From Leptospirales bacterium (GTDB taxonomy: Bacteria; Spirochaetota; Leptospiria; Leptospirales; Leptospiraceae): a stretch of DNA of 64,000 nucleotides. Numbering within the stretch: position 1 is the stretch's first letter; each line of letters starts with the position of its first letter. The notes under the pieces are model-generated. The model ran no database searches. It saw only the letters and a list, made by a program, of their open reading frames with translations, and was not told the DNA's origin. The stretch is from positions 1-64,000 of the forward strand of contig JAAFIR010000007.1 of NCBI GenBank assembly GCA_013297885.1. Direction: 5' to 3'. Below, piece by piece: positions 36,965-46,189 of this stretch. Both the position numbers and the translations under genes were made by a program.

Positions 36965-37066
36965 TTGTGAATAAAATAATTTCTTCTATAAGAATCACCG
37001 TTTAATCACTGTTAAATTATCTTTACTTAAAAAAGATGAATTTAAAGAATTAATTTAGGATATTTT

Positions 37067-39157
37067 ATGAGATATTTAATTTTATTTATTTTTATCATTT
37101 CTTTATCTGCTCAGGAAGAATTAAAAACTCCAAAAGAAACAAAACAAGCAAAAGAAACTAAATTTTCTAATGAACAAAAATTAGAAGATACAATTAAAAG
37201 ACTTGAAGAGCTTGAAAAAGATTTAAAATCACAAAAAGAAGAAATGGAAACTTTAAAGCAAAAATCAGAAATCCCCTTTAGCCCAAATTTAAAATACATC
37301 AGTCCAATGAAAAAAAATGGAGTGAGTCCTGAATACTTAAGAAACATTTTATTGGAACCAGAAATGATGGGAAAGTATTCTAAAAATGACTCTTTGTGGA
37401 TAAATGATATTATGCGAATGGGAGTTCAAGTGAGACCAAGAGCTGAATTCAGAGAAAACACTGATTTTAATTCAAAAACTGATGATAGAATTTCTAGACA
37501 AAGTTTAGCAACCGGGGTTTGGTTTTTAATTGACCCACATCCAAATATAACAGGAAAAGTTACCATTCAAGATTCTCGCCTTTTTGGTGGAGCAAGTGCG
37601 GCTCAGGCAGGGGATGATAGAAAATATTATTTTGATGCAACAGGAAATACCATTAACCCACAAACTTTTTCAGCAAATTCCAATTGCCCTAGCAATACAC
37701 AAATCACAAATTCCAATTTTAATACTTGTTTGTCACCTTCAGAAAAAAATTCTACTTCTGTGAGAAGTCCCATTTCAATAAGAGAAGCATTTGTAGATTT
37801 TAAAAATATATTTACTAATTTTAGAATTAGATTAGGAAGACAAATTTTGGCTTACGGAGACCAAAGAATTATAGGTGGAGCGAATTGGTTACAAAATGGT
37901 CTATCATTCGATGGTGTGAGATTTTCATATGAACATTCTAGATTTAATGCAGATGCTTTTGGAATAAAATTTGCTTCAGGTCAAAATTATTTTGGTCAAT
38001 CTGAAGCACCAAATGGAATTCTCACAGGGAAAGGAAGATTAAATGGTTCAATTGACGATGCTTATTTAGCAGGAACTTATAACACATTAAAACTTCCTGA
38101 ACTTGGTTTTAATTTAGATTTATATTCGATTGCTCAATTAAAAAAATGGGTTCCGTCATCTTCACCTAACTACAATTTGCCGATTGCAATAACCTATCCT
38201 GAAGATCGCTCAAAACAAAAAGATGAATTGTATACAACAGGTTTTAGATTTACTAATAGAACCAAAGCAAATTCACTTCCTGATGAAAAATCATTTGATT
38301 GGACTGTAGAATCTGCTTTTCAATCTGGAGACACTGGTCAAAAAAATGGTGCAAGTTGGGATCCACTTCAAACCCAACACTTAAACCACCAAGGTGCTGC
38401 TGTTAGAAATCCATACATCACTGAAAACACTGGAAATATTTATAACCAAAAAGGTGCAAGTTGTGGTGGAGTAAATTGTTCAGGTAATGCAAACACAAAT
38501 TTGTACACTGAAAAAGTTCGTTACACTGGACAATTTCATGTGGCTCAAGCAGGTTATACTTTTGAGAAAAAAATTAGAGTAGGTGGTCAGTATATTTATG
38601 CTTCTGGAAATCCAAATAGAAATTCAGGATCAAATTCTACTTTTCAAACAATTGCTGGTCCTCGTTTTAGTACATTTCCAATTTGGAATAATTTTTCTGG
38701 GATTTCTGAAATGATAGATTTTAAAAACGTAAAATCTTATTCAGCTTCACTTTCCTATAAATCTACATCTTGGGGATTTTTTCAAATTGCTTATTTTATT
38801 CATGATAAAGCAAGAATAGAAGATTCTTGGTATGGTGTGTCAGGTGCGGCAAATTCTGGAACATCTGCAAGTACTGAAGTTTTAAATTCAAATCCATATG
38901 TTAGAAACAATAATCCTTTTGATGTTGCACCAAAACTTGGTAAGAGACTATTTAATGAAATTGATTTTACTTGGATGTATTCTTGGAATGAACATGTGAC
39001 AGTTTGGTTTGGTGCAGCTTACATGAAAGCAGGAGATGCAATTCAAAACGAAAGAGAAGGAAGATTCACAGTTAAAAATAACCAAATTGATTACACCACA
39101 AATAGCTTTAGAAGAAATTCTACTGTGGTTTGGTTTATGGTTACAACTGTATTTTAA
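37067..39157 (+). CDS. Alginate-export family outer membrane porin
   Basis: The 696-residue protein has a signal peptide cut after SLSA, a predicted coiled coil (about 20-65, KRLEELEKDLKSQKEEMETL), and then a large barrel. VQVRPRAEFRENTDFNSKTD, IREAFVDFKNIF and FRIRLGRQILAYGDQRIIGG are typical of the alginate_exp domain. The last residues end in a hydrophobic strand with terminal Phe, as outer membrane barrels do. The true substrate is unknown; alginate is only the family name. It is a single gene between repeats F and G. Confidence 0.85.
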   Translation: MRYLILFIFIISLSAQEELKTPKETKQAKETKFSNEQKLEDTIKRLEELEKDLKSQKEEMETLKQKSEIPFSPNLKYISPMKKNGVSPEYLRNILLEPEMMGKYSKNDSLWINDIMRMGVQVRPRAEFRENTDFNSKTDDRISRQSLATGVWFLIDPHPNITGKVTIQDSRLFGGASAAQAGDDRKYYFDATGNTINPQTFSANSNCPSNTQITNSNFNTCLSPSEKNSTSVRSPISIREAFVDFKNIFTNFRIRLGRQILAYGDQRIIGGANWLQNGLSFDGVRFSYEHSRFNADAFGIKFASGQNYFGQSEAPNGILTGKGRLNGSIDDAYLAGTYNTLKLPELGFNLDLYSIAQLKKWVPSSSPNYNLPIAITYPEDRSKQKDELYTTGFRFTNRTKANSLPDEKSFDWTVESAFQSGDTGQKNGASWDPLQTQHLNHQGAAVRNPYITENTGNIYNQKGASCGGVNCSGNANTNLYTEKVRYTGQFHVAQAGYTFEKKIRVGGQYIYASGNPNRNSGSNSTFQTIAGPRFSTFPIWNNFSGISEMIDFKNVKSYSASLSYKSTSWGFFQIAYFIHDKARIEDSWYGVSGAANSGTSASTEVLNSNPYVRNNNPFDVAPKLGKRLFNEIDFTWMYSWNEHVTVWFGAAYMKAGDAIQNEREGRFTVKNNQIDYTTNSFRRNSTVVWFMVTTVF

Positions 39158-39183
39158 AAATAAAAAATTTAAAATATCTTTTT

Positions 39184-39289
39184 AGGCGAGTTTTTGCTTC
39201 GCCGAAAAGATGGCTGCAAAAATCAGGCTCTTGCTCTTGTCAAAAAATTTCATTTAGAAATTTTTTGACATTGCTTCGATCCTTCTCGC
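39184..39289 (-). repeat. Dispersed modular hairpin element, copy G
   Basis: Minus-strand copy between convergent genes and nearly identical to B1. The 5-prime block and the first half of its hairpin encode the last eleven residues and the stop codon of the adenylate cyclase (39254). Confidence 0.87.
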
Positions 39290-40555
39290 TAGTACATCTA
39301 AAAATTTCTCATTAGCATCAATTCCATTTGAGGAATATTCTGACTTTATTGAATCCAAAAAATACATTGAAATTTCACCTTTATTCTTAGCTCCAATTTT
39401 TCCTCGAGGTGTACAGATAAAATATTCTGAGATTTGATGATATGTTTCTTCAGAAATATTAATCTTTCCAAGTTCAGAAGATGATTCCATTCTACTTGCA
39501 GTGTTTACAGTATCTCCCCAAATATCGTATGAAAATTTTTTCTTTCCAATTACTCCTGCAATTAAAGGACCTGAGTGAAAACCAATTCGAATATCCCAAA
39601 AAGGAATATTTAATTCTTGTTTTAATTTTTTGATTTGGTTAAATGCTTCTCTCATTTTAATAGCAGCAAGAGCCATATCAATTGAAGGATTTTTTTTCTC
39701 TACAGGCACACCTGAGGCACACATATAAGAATCACCAATTGTTTTTATTTTTTCAATTTTAAACTGATCTATAATTTGATCAAAAAAAGAAAAACACAAA
39801 TCTAGTTCTTTAATTATATCTTTCGGATTCATATGTTCAGAAATTTTAGTAAACCCAGAAAAATCAGTAAATAGAACTGTTGCATTTTTAAAATAAAGAG
39901 GTTCAACAGTATCTTTTTTTTTCAGTTCATTTGCAACTGCTATAGGTAAAATATTATGTAAAAGTCTATTTGATTCAGCAATAGATTCTTCAAGCCTTGA
40001 TTCAAATACTGTATTTACTAATTCATGGTATTCTTTACTTTGCTCTAAAACAATTTTCCAAGCTTCATCATAATTTAATTCAGGAATTTTTAAAATCATT
40101 TCTCTTAAAATTTCTCGCATATTATTTTCCACACGAATAAAAAACGCAATGGAAAAACCATTTTGCCTATAATCAAGTGCTTTAAACGAATTGGTTGTAG
40201 TTTCTGTAAAAATTTTTTTATTTTCTACATTTGGATCACATAAATCAAAAAGCCTATATAAAAATAAACGATTGTAAGTGTGAAAAGAATAATCTTCATA
40301 TTTATAAATAAATTTATTTCTAAAAGCCCATTCTTTAATTAAATTAAATTCAGGAATTTCTAATTTTTCAATTTCAGGAAGTCTATTTAATAATTCATTT
40401 TTTAATTCCTGGTTTACTTCTTTTCCAGATTTTCCACTATCAACACCACTTGTTTGAGAAAATTCAGTTTCTTTTGTGAGTTCAATGTTGATATGTTTTA
40501 AAAAATGCCGAGCAATTTCTAAAGCAATTATTTTTCTTAATTCAATTTCTTCCAT
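39254..40555 (-). CDS. Adenylate/guanylate cyclase, class III
   Basis: The C-terminal 200 residues are a class III cyclase catalytic domain: VLFTDFSGFTKISEHM with the first metal Asp, KTIGDSYMCASGVP with the second, and IRIGFHSGPLIAGVIG, YDIWGDTVNTASRME. The N-terminal 220 residues are helical with no known sensor and no membrane segment, so it should be a soluble enzyme making cyclic AMP. The last residues, ARRIEAMSKNF, are encoded inside repeat copy G, so the element has set the present C-terminus. It faces the porin gene convergently. Confidence 0.9.
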   Translation of the reverse strand: MEEIELRKIIALEIARHFLKHINIELTKETEFSQTSGVDSGKSGKEVNQELKNELLNRLPEIEKLEIPEFNLIKEWAFRNKFIYKYEDYSFHTYNRLFLYRLFDLCDPNVENKKIFTETTTNSFKALDYRQNGFSIAFFIRVENNMREILREMILKIPELNYDEAWKIVLEQSKEYHELVNTVFESRLEESIAESNRLLHNILPIAVANELKKKDTVEPLYFKNATVLFTDFSGFTKISEHMNPKDIIKELDLCFSFFDQIIDQFKIEKIKTIGDSYMCASGVPVEKKNPSIDMALAAIKMREAFNQIKKLKQELNIPFWDIRIGFHSGPLIAGVIGKKKFSYDIWGDTVNTASRMESSSELGKINISEETYHQISEYFICTPRGKIGAKNKGEISMYFLDSIKSEYSSNGIDANEKFLDVLARRIEAMSKNF

Positions 40556-40646
40556 AGATTCAAGTTTTAAGAAAATCAGTATTTGTCTATTTAAGATTTA
40601 AGAATTTAAACTTGGCGGAAGTAAAAAAAAAATATATTTTTTAAAA

Positions 40647-40952
40647 TCATTTCCAACCTTTAGTAATTCCGTCTATAGATTGTCTTGAGCATTTGAATCT
40701 ATCAGCTTTAAATCCACGTTTAAATTCGTGTTTTAGTTGCCCTTGGTGATTTGTCCTTTTACGCCATCTTTTAAATACATTGCTTTCCAAAGAATGTCTC
40801 ATAAATTGAATAAATTCATTTGGGGTGAGATTAAATTGTGTTTGAATAGATTCAAAAGTGGAACGATCTTCCCAACCCATTCTGATCAAACGGTCTTTAT
40901 CATCATCATTAAAATTATAAAATTTTTCTTTAAGTTTTTTTGACAAACTCAT
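40647..40952 (-). CDS. DUF2805 / TIGR03643 family protein
   Basis: The 101 residues include LIRMGWEDRSTFESIQTQFN, LTPNEFIQFMRHSLE and FKRWRKRTNHQGQLKH, the signature of the DUF2805 (TIGR03643) family of small basic proteins of unknown function. The WRKR patch suggests nucleic acid contact, which is an inference. It is a single gene upstream of repeat copy H. Confidence 0.85.
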   Translation of the reverse strand: MSLSKKLKEKFYNFNDDDKDRLIRMGWEDRSTFESIQTQFNLTPNEFIQFMRHSLESNVFKRWRKRTNHQGQLKHEFKRGFKADRFKCSRQSIDGITKGWK

Positions 40953-41004
40953 ATTTATTAATTAGACATTGCTAAATGATTTACTAAATTTTTTATTTTT
41001 GGTT

Positions 41005-41128
41005 TGGGTGAGTTTTTGCGATGCAAAAAACGGGCTTTCCCCTTTTGTCAAAAATTTGTCCACCCTGCTGCTTTGAAGCACCTATCTGGGATATACAAAT
41101 TTTTGACATCGGGTCAATCCCTCTCACT
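41005..41128 (-). repeat. Dispersed modular hairpin element, copy H
   Basis: Minus-strand copy with GTGAGAGGGATTGACCC, a TGTCAAAAATTTGTAT hairpin interrupted by a GC-richer insert, GGAAAGCCCG-T6 and a TTTTTTGCATCGCAAAAA stem, then CTCACCC. It lies between two minus-strand genes. Confidence 0.78.
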
Positions 41129-41175
41129 TCTAAAGGGGAAATTTTTTAGTGAGAGGATGATTTTAGTTTATTAAA

Positions 41176-41868
41176 TTAAAATGCACAACCTGTAAGACTT
41201 AAACAAGCAGTTACTGTAGTCGCACATTGTGTTGCAGCACTACAACTAAATGGATTTCCAGCAGTACAACCACCAGAAATACCTGTAGTGTTACAAGTTG
41301 CAGCAGTTGTTTCAGCAGCAGAGAAAACTCTAAATGATAGAGTTGCAGTAATACTTCCTGCAGTGTTAGTTGCTGTAACTGTAACGTTTGTTGTTGATAA
41401 AGCAGCTGTTGTATTTCCTGTAATTGCACCTGTAGTAGCATTAATACTTACACCAGCTGGTAATGTTCCAGTTGTAACTGCAAATGTTGGACTAGTTCCA
41501 GGAAATGAATTTGGAGTTGTATTAACTGTATCGCCAATTCTTAATCTAGTTAAAGTTGAAGTTGCATAAGTAAAGCTTTGGCAAGTAGTATCTGCAGCAC
41601 ATGCATCATAAGTAGCGTAACATGTTGGAGAGGCAGTACAAGTAAATGGTCTGCTTGATCCAGTGCAACCAGCACCAAGTCCAGATGTATTACAAGAGCT
41701 AGGACGAGTTGTTGTTGAACCTGCTGCTGGAACAGAAGCAGAAGTACTTCTAGTTGCAAGAGCTACGATGGCAAGATCTCTTCCAGTGTTATCAACCGGC
41801 TTATCTGGGCAATTCACTAATAGTAGTGATATTAAAATTAAAAATATACTGATAAAAATTTTTTTCAT
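41176..41868 (-). CDS. Cysteine-rich lipoprotein with an Ig-like domain
   Basis: A lipoprotein signal ends ISLLLVNC (Cys20). Two cysteine-rich modules of about 38 residues flank the centre: CNTSGLGAGCTGSSRPFTC at the N-terminal side and CNTTGISGGCTAGNPFSC at the very C-terminus, each followed by CxxC-spaced cysteines and a final CQ/CAF-type end. Between them lies a putative Ig domain (He_PIG type, PTFAVTTGTLPAGVSINATT then GAITGNTT). It should sit on the outer membrane or in the periplasm. Ligand unknown. Many long frames on both strands here are caused by the repetitive Thr/Ala codons. Confidence 0.78.
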   Translation of the reverse strand: MKKIFISIFLILISLLLVNCPDKPVDNTGRDLAIVALATRSTSASVPAAGSTTTRPSSCNTSGLGAGCTGSSRPFTCTASPTCYATYDACAADTTCQSFTYATSTLTRLRIGDTVNTTPNSFPGTSPTFAVTTGTLPAGVSINATTGAITGNTTAALSTTNVTVTATNTAGSITATLSFRVFSAAETTAATCNTTGISGGCTAGNPFSCSAATQCATTVTACLSLTGCAF

Positions 41869-42045
41869 GTTTATTCCTATAAATTGTTTTATAATATTAC
41901 GAACTAGTGCAAGTTTTTGTCAAGAAATTAATGATTTCAAAAAAAAAAAAAGGTTTTCTTTAGTACGATTTTATTTTTTAACTAAAAAAAATCATTGAAT
42001 AAATTTAACAAAATTATTTATTTGAATTTTAATTTTGGAGAAAAA

Positions 42046-42817
42046 ATGAAATATTTATTTTTAATTTTGATTATTTTGCAGTTTAATTGTAGAAAAGCAG
42101 TAATTCGTGAATTTAAACCTTCAGTAAATTTAAATAATCCTAATCTAAAAATAGGCTTAGTGGGATTTTATCCATATGATATTAAAAGTTCTAAAAATTA
42201 TGGTAGAAGAAGAACTGCTACAATCGGGATCAATTATGAAAAACCACTAAAAAATGAATTTGGAATTGGAAAAGATTTATCCAATTATCAAAAACCTGGA
42301 ACTAGTTCAAAAATTGATTCTGAAAAAGTAGCTAGCTTGAAAAATTGTATTTGAATTTAACAGGTAAATCAGGAATGCAGGAAATTCAAAAATTTATAGA
42401 AACTTCTGAAGATTCAAAAAAAGGAACTATTTATAAATTTAAAAATTTTGAAGTAGATTATATTGTTGTTGGAGTATTGAGTCCTGGTTTTCAAAAAAGA
42501 ACTGTAAAAGGTGGGCTTGGTCTTTTTTTAGTTTACCATTCTGTATAGCAACACTTGGAATTATTCCAGCATTTGATGAATTTAGAGTTGAACCTGAATT
42601 TTATATGTTTGATAAAAATTTGGATTTAGTAACAAATTTTAAAATCATGTCTTCCTATTATGAAACTTGGAGTGTTTGGAATCCAGAAAAAAAACCAGAC
42701 CCAAATGGGGAAATTACTGTTGCAGTTGCAGGCTCTACAAACGAAAGTAAAGTTTATATTCCAGAAATTCACCAAGCTTCAGACGATTTTGCAATTTTTA
42801 TAAATAAAATGAAATAA
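42046..42817 (+). pseudogene. Hypothetical lipoprotein, two frameshifts
   Basis: The gene starts with a lipoprotein signal (FLILIILQFNC, Cys15) after a GGAG site. It leaves frame at the A5 run 42340-42344 and again at the T7 run 42523-42529. Adding one base to each run gives a single protein of about 257 residues: SEKVASLKKLYLNLTGKSG at the first join and GLGLFFSLPFCIATLGIIP at the second. The middle holds one hydrophobic segment. The family is not recognised. The two same-direction indels in homopolymers suggest sequencing error at least as much as decay. Confidence 0.65.
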
Positions 42818-42861
42818 TAGTTATTTCAAATCTACTAATTTTTCAATTCTAAAAAATCTTT

Positions 42862-42955
42862 GAGAAAGGGATTAAAACGGGGTCAATATTTTTTGTATAA
42901 AAAATATTGACCGAAGTTGAAAGCCCGGTTTTTCCCTTTGGGAAAAATTCTCCCT
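42862..42955 (+). repeat. Dispersed modular hairpin element, copy I
   Basis: Compact plus-strand copy between the lipoprotein and tRNA-Gly: GAGAAAGGGATTAAAACGG, a perfect 32-base hairpin (42881-42912), GAAGTTGAAAGCCCGG-T5, a CCCTTTGGG mini-stem and AAAAATTCTCCC. It differs from copy A in the hairpin by a compensated base pair. Confidence 0.87.
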
Positions 42956-43092
42956 TTTTTTTTTACCTACTTAAAAAATGGAAATTAATTTAGCAGAATT
43001 ATTTTACAAACCATATCTCATTTATCATTTTTAATTTTACTTAACTTGAAACAAGTTTGACCAAAAATCGTTTTAAAAAAAAATGGATGTAT

Positions 43093-43163
43093 GCGGGCGT
43101 GGTGTAACGGTAGCACAACAGCCTTCCAAGCTTTTAGAGAGGGTTCGAGTCCCTTCGCCCGCT
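43093..43163 (+). tRNA. tRNA-Gly (TCC)
   Basis: The 71-base cloverleaf has acceptor GCGGGCG with CGCCCGC, a D-arm with GTAACGGTAG, the anticodon loop CTTCCAA (anticodon TCC) and the T-arm GGTTCGAGTCC. CCA is not encoded. Confidence 0.95.
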
Positions 43164-43198
43164 AAAGTTTTTTCTTCAAATTACGAACAGTATTACAC

Positions 43199-43540
43199 GG
43201 GGGCGACTTTGGTTTCGACTGTTGTATGCTAAGGTTCAGTGGCATGTAGAGGTGAGAGTCCTACTTAAAAACTTTCAAACAATAAACGCTAACAACGAAT
43301 TAGCTTTAGCAGCTTAGGCTACTAACGGGAAGCAAACTTTACACATTCGGTGAGTTGCCTACTGTCATTAAACGAATGTCTTATGTTCACGTTTTCGGCT
43401 TGGTGAACCTGAGTATTAAAGACGATAGGGTTTGAATCCTTTTTGTGGGTAAAACAAACTAGAAAATTTAAACACAAAATAAACATGTAGAGGCTTTGCT
43501 AACGCGCAATAGGACGTGGGTTCGAATCCCACCGTCTCCA
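43199..43540 (+). ncRNA. ssrA: tmRNA (ssrA)
   Basis: The 5-prime end GGGGGCGACTTTGGTTTCGA and the 3-prime end GGACGTGGGTTCGAATCCCA plus CCGTCTCCA form the tRNA-like part; GGGGGCG pairs with CGTCTCC using G-U pairs. The tag frame at 43288-43317 encodes ANNELALAA followed by TAG, a normal proteolysis tag ending in LAA-type residues. It frees stalled ribosomes and tags the incomplete protein. It is 35 bases after tRNA-Gly. Confidence 0.97.
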
Positions 43541-43548
43541 AAAACTTT

Positions 43549-44064
43549 ATGCTAAAAATATTTTTTTTCTTTTTCTACTTTTCTTTAACTGCACAAGAAA
43601 TTCCTGTTTCAATTGGTTCTGTTTATAAAAATAAAAATGATGTCCTTGATTCTGATGTTGAAAAAATATTTTTACTTTCTAAAAAATTAATTTTATGTAC
43701 AATTGAAAAAAATAAAAAATGTTTTTTGGAATCTATATCAAAACAAAAAGGTGTGTATGTCGACCTCAAAGCTATTTGGACTTATAAAGAAGTAGAATCT
43801 GAAATTACAAAACAAGATTCCTATTTTGATATATTCTTTTTTGATTCTGAAAAATTAAAATCCTACACTAAAAATGAAAATTCTAAAACTGTTAAAGAAA
43901 TTTTAGAATCAGCTGATGAAATTTTTTTGGATATTTATTTTGATTCTATCCAAAATGCTGAAATCAATATTAGATTTAAAAATGGAAACAAATTAGAAAA
44001 AGATTTGAACAATCCTTATTTTATTAAAGAAAAAAATAAATGGTTCTTGTTTCGATTTTTTTAG
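43549..44064 (+). CDS. Hypothetical secreted protein
   Basis: I place the start at the ATG at 43549, eight bases after tmRNA; the frame extends into tmRNA but that part is RNA gene. A signal peptide (KIFFFFFYFSLTAQ, cut before QE) is followed by about 155 polar residues with no known domain. There is no good ribosome site. The stop TAG is the first base triplet of repeat copy J, so the element touches the gene end. Confidence 0.6.
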   Translation: MLKIFFFFFYFSLTAQEIPVSIGSVYKNKNDVLDSDVEKIFLLSKKLILCTIEKNKKCFLESISKQKGVYVDLKAIWTYKEVESEITKQDSYFDIFFFDSEKLKSYTKNENSKTVKEILESADEIFLDIYFDSIQNAEINIRFKNGNKLEKDLNNPYFIKEKNKWFLFRFF

Positions 44065-44251
44065 GGCGAATTTTTTTGTTGTAGAGACAATCCGTAAGAC
44101 AATGGGTTTCAACCCACTGAGCAGCTGGTAGCTACCAGCTGTCTAAATTACATAATAAAGTTCTCTACAACAAAAAAACCGTGCTTTACTCTACTTCCTT
44201 CAACCACACCCTTAAGGGTGTGGTTGAAGGAAACGCTTCAATCACTTTCGC
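44064..44251 (-). repeat. Dispersed modular hairpin element, copy J
   Basis: Minus-strand copy with the first stem a perfect 38-base loopless palindrome (44195-44232; half TTCCTTCAACCACACCCTT) and a second region closed by TTGTTGTAGAGA with its complement near 44162. Inside it are two nested hairpins: ATGGGTT-TC-AACCCACT and the palindrome CAGCTGGTAGCTACCAGCTG. The GCGAAAGTGATTGAAGCG and TTCGCCC blocks are intact. Confidence 0.87.
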
Positions 44252-44265
44252 ATTGTGTTGAGTTA

Positions 44266-44610
44266 CTAATTATCCAGATTTTCACTCAAATAGTTTTTTA
44301 TTAAAGATAAAATTTCATATGCAATCAAAATAGATTCTTTGGCAAGAGCTTCAGCTATATTTACATCAATATCTTAATCTCCTGTTTCCCTATATTCAAA
44401 TAATCTATAAACCGATTTTTCAAAATGCGTCGGTAGAAGTTTTGTTTTAATAAACTCCTTATTAAAACTTCCTAGAGTCTGGGAATGAGAAGAAAAGCTT
44501 AAATCTTTTGGTAGCAAAATTGCAGAAATTGCATGAAATGAAGAATATTAAGCTCTTGAAATTACATCGTCAAATTGACCATGGTCACGATTCAAAATCC
44601 AAATGTATCC
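44266..44610 (-). pseudogene. HEPN-domain protein remnant
   Basis: One frame encodes NRDHGQFDDVISRA, a stop, YSSFHAISAILLPKDLSFSS, HSQTLGSFNKEFIKTKLLP, RLFEYRETGD, another stop, then DIDVNIAEALAKES and ILSLIKNYL. This is the HEPN fold found in HEPN/MNT toxin systems and related proteins. Both stops are TAA in place of an expected TAT (Tyr), so point mutations inactivated it. No nucleotidyltransferase partner is nearby. Confidence 0.65.
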
Positions 44611-45182
44611 AATCAGGTTGCTAAAGTTGCATTAGTTGCTTATATCTTAATCTCAAAAATTCAGAAGTATTTATCAAACAAGCTTTGGGTTTTGATAAAA
44701 ATGTTATTTGTGGAATTGCAATAGCTTGTTTAGAGAATATGCCAAATGAAAAGTATAGAGATAAATGTGAAATCGTTTTAAATGAAATTTTATTAAATCA
44801 AATTGAATTGATAGATGAAGATGTTACAAGATATTTTTATGATGTAGATATCAAAGATTTTTTTTTATACTATCCTTTTTTATTAAAACTAAGCCCTTAT
44901 ATAAATTATAAAAAAGGTATTAGAAACATTACGGAGTATATTTATAAATCAGTCCAAGATTTCCAAAAAGAATGTTTTGAAGTAGCAAAAAAAATTCTTT
45001 TACAAAAAAATAATGAAGTTATGTATTCTTATGAATTAAGTAATTTGATTACTGTTGTGAATCAATCTTATATGAAACTTGAAACCTTTCAAGAAAAAGA
45101 AAATGTAATAGATGTGATGGATGAATTGTACAAAAAAGATCATGCAATAGTAAAAGAATTTATTGAAAAATTGGATAGATGA
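44581..45182 (+). pseudogene. HEAT-repeat-like protein fragment, frameshifted
   Basis: From 44581 the plus strand reads TIQNPNVSNQVAKVALVAY, then in another frame LNLKNSEVFIKQALGF and on to the stop at 45182. The frames join if a TA dinucleotide near 44642 is removed. The sequence has helical repeats of HEAT type (FDKNVICGIAIACLENMP). It has no start or N-terminal domain of its own and is probably the tail of a larger protein whose front was lost where the HEPN remnant now lies. The last 166 codons are open from a TTG at 44685. Confidence 0.5.
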
Positions 45183-45278
45183 GTTTAATGATTTTTCAAA
45201 AAATAAAAATTTAAAAAAACAAAATTCCAGTCGAAGATAAAAATGCAAAACTTCTATTTTCTATCCTCTAAAATTTAA

Positions 45279-46169
45279 TCAGCCGCTAACTTGTTGCACT
45301 TTACGGAGTATATTTATTTTTCCTTGTGTGATTCTTCTGAGTTCAATAATTTTATCTATATGGTATTTTAAAATTATATCTTTATCTAATTGGGTTTCTA
45401 AAAATTTTAATGTATTGCGAATAAATATTAAATCTTCAAGCATAGATATTTTAGAAGTATTAATTAATTTTTTTACAACATCAAATTCATATTTCCTAAA
45501 ATGGATTTTAATTAAAAAAGGAACTGAAAATTGATTTGCAGCTTTTGCCCATTTACTATTACTAGGATCAAAATATCTTTGTTTTTCTGGTGCGTGCTGA
45601 GAAGACTCTTCATCTGAAAACATTTCATGATGAGAAAGTAATGCAGGTTCATCTTCTTTGAATAATTTATATAGTTTTTCTTTACGATAGGAATCTGAAT
45701 ATTCAAAAGCATTACTTGCAATAATTCTTAAATAATCTTCAATCATTACTGTTTCGTTTAACGCACGACCAAGTTCAGTATTATTATATTCTTTAACTTT
45801 ATTAAAAAGTTCTCTTGTGATTTGAAAAGCCGATTTTCTTTTATATAAAGTGTTTTCATAAGCAGTAACTAGTTTTTGCTCTGAATTATGTTTTACTTCA
45901 TTTAAAACAGATACATCAGCATAAACATATCCGTCTACACCTTCCAAATAAAGATCTTGGTCTGGTTGAACTAAACTGATTATAAAAATAAAATGAAGTT
46001 CTTTAAGGTTATCCAAAAAAGTAAAAATTTCTTCTGCAGTTTTTGAATGTAAATTCATCATTTTTTTTATAAAAGTTTCAGAAGTAGGGATTCTTTCTTT
46101 CCCTCTTAAGTTTTCTTCTTTGATGAGATTCGCAATATCTTGTAGAATTTTTACTCTAGTTACAGCCAT
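45279..46169 (-). CDS. Hypothetical protein, spirochaete type
   Basis: The 296 residues are mostly helical and charged, starting AVTRVKILQDIANLIKEEN, with no signal peptide, membrane segment or catalytic motif that I can name. A full-length frame with a proper start and a position at the head of no operon (21 bases after the ABC permease end) suggests it is cotranscribed with the ABC exporter genes. The family seems restricted; I recognise it only as spirochaete-like. Confidence 0.6.
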   Translation of the reverse strand: MAVTRVKILQDIANLIKEENLRGKERIPTSETFIKKMMNLHSKTAEEIFTFLDNLKELHFIFIISLVQPDQDLYLEGVDGYVYADVSVLNEVKHNSEQKLVTAYENTLYKRKSAFQITRELFNKVKEYNNTELGRALNETVMIEDYLRIIASNAFEYSDSYRKEKLYKLFKEDEPALLSHHEMFSDEESSQHAPEKQRYFDPSNSKWAKAANQFSVPFLIKIHFRKYEFDVVKKLINTSKISMLEDLIFIRNTLKFLETQLDKDIILKYHIDKIIELRRITQGKINILRKVQQVSG

Positions 46170-46189
46170 ACTTTATTTTCGGAAAAGAA

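Noticed and set aside
41211-41998. Several overlapping frames on both strands of the cysteine-rich lipoprotein gene
   Set aside because: Low-complexity Leu/Gln or Val/Ala products mirror the Thr/Ala-rich gene; only the frame with a lipoprotein signal is credible.
43516-43548. Longer start for the 43549 gene reaching into tmRNA
   Set aside because: That stretch is the tRNA-like 3-prime end of tmRNA; the ATG at 43549 is the first start outside it.
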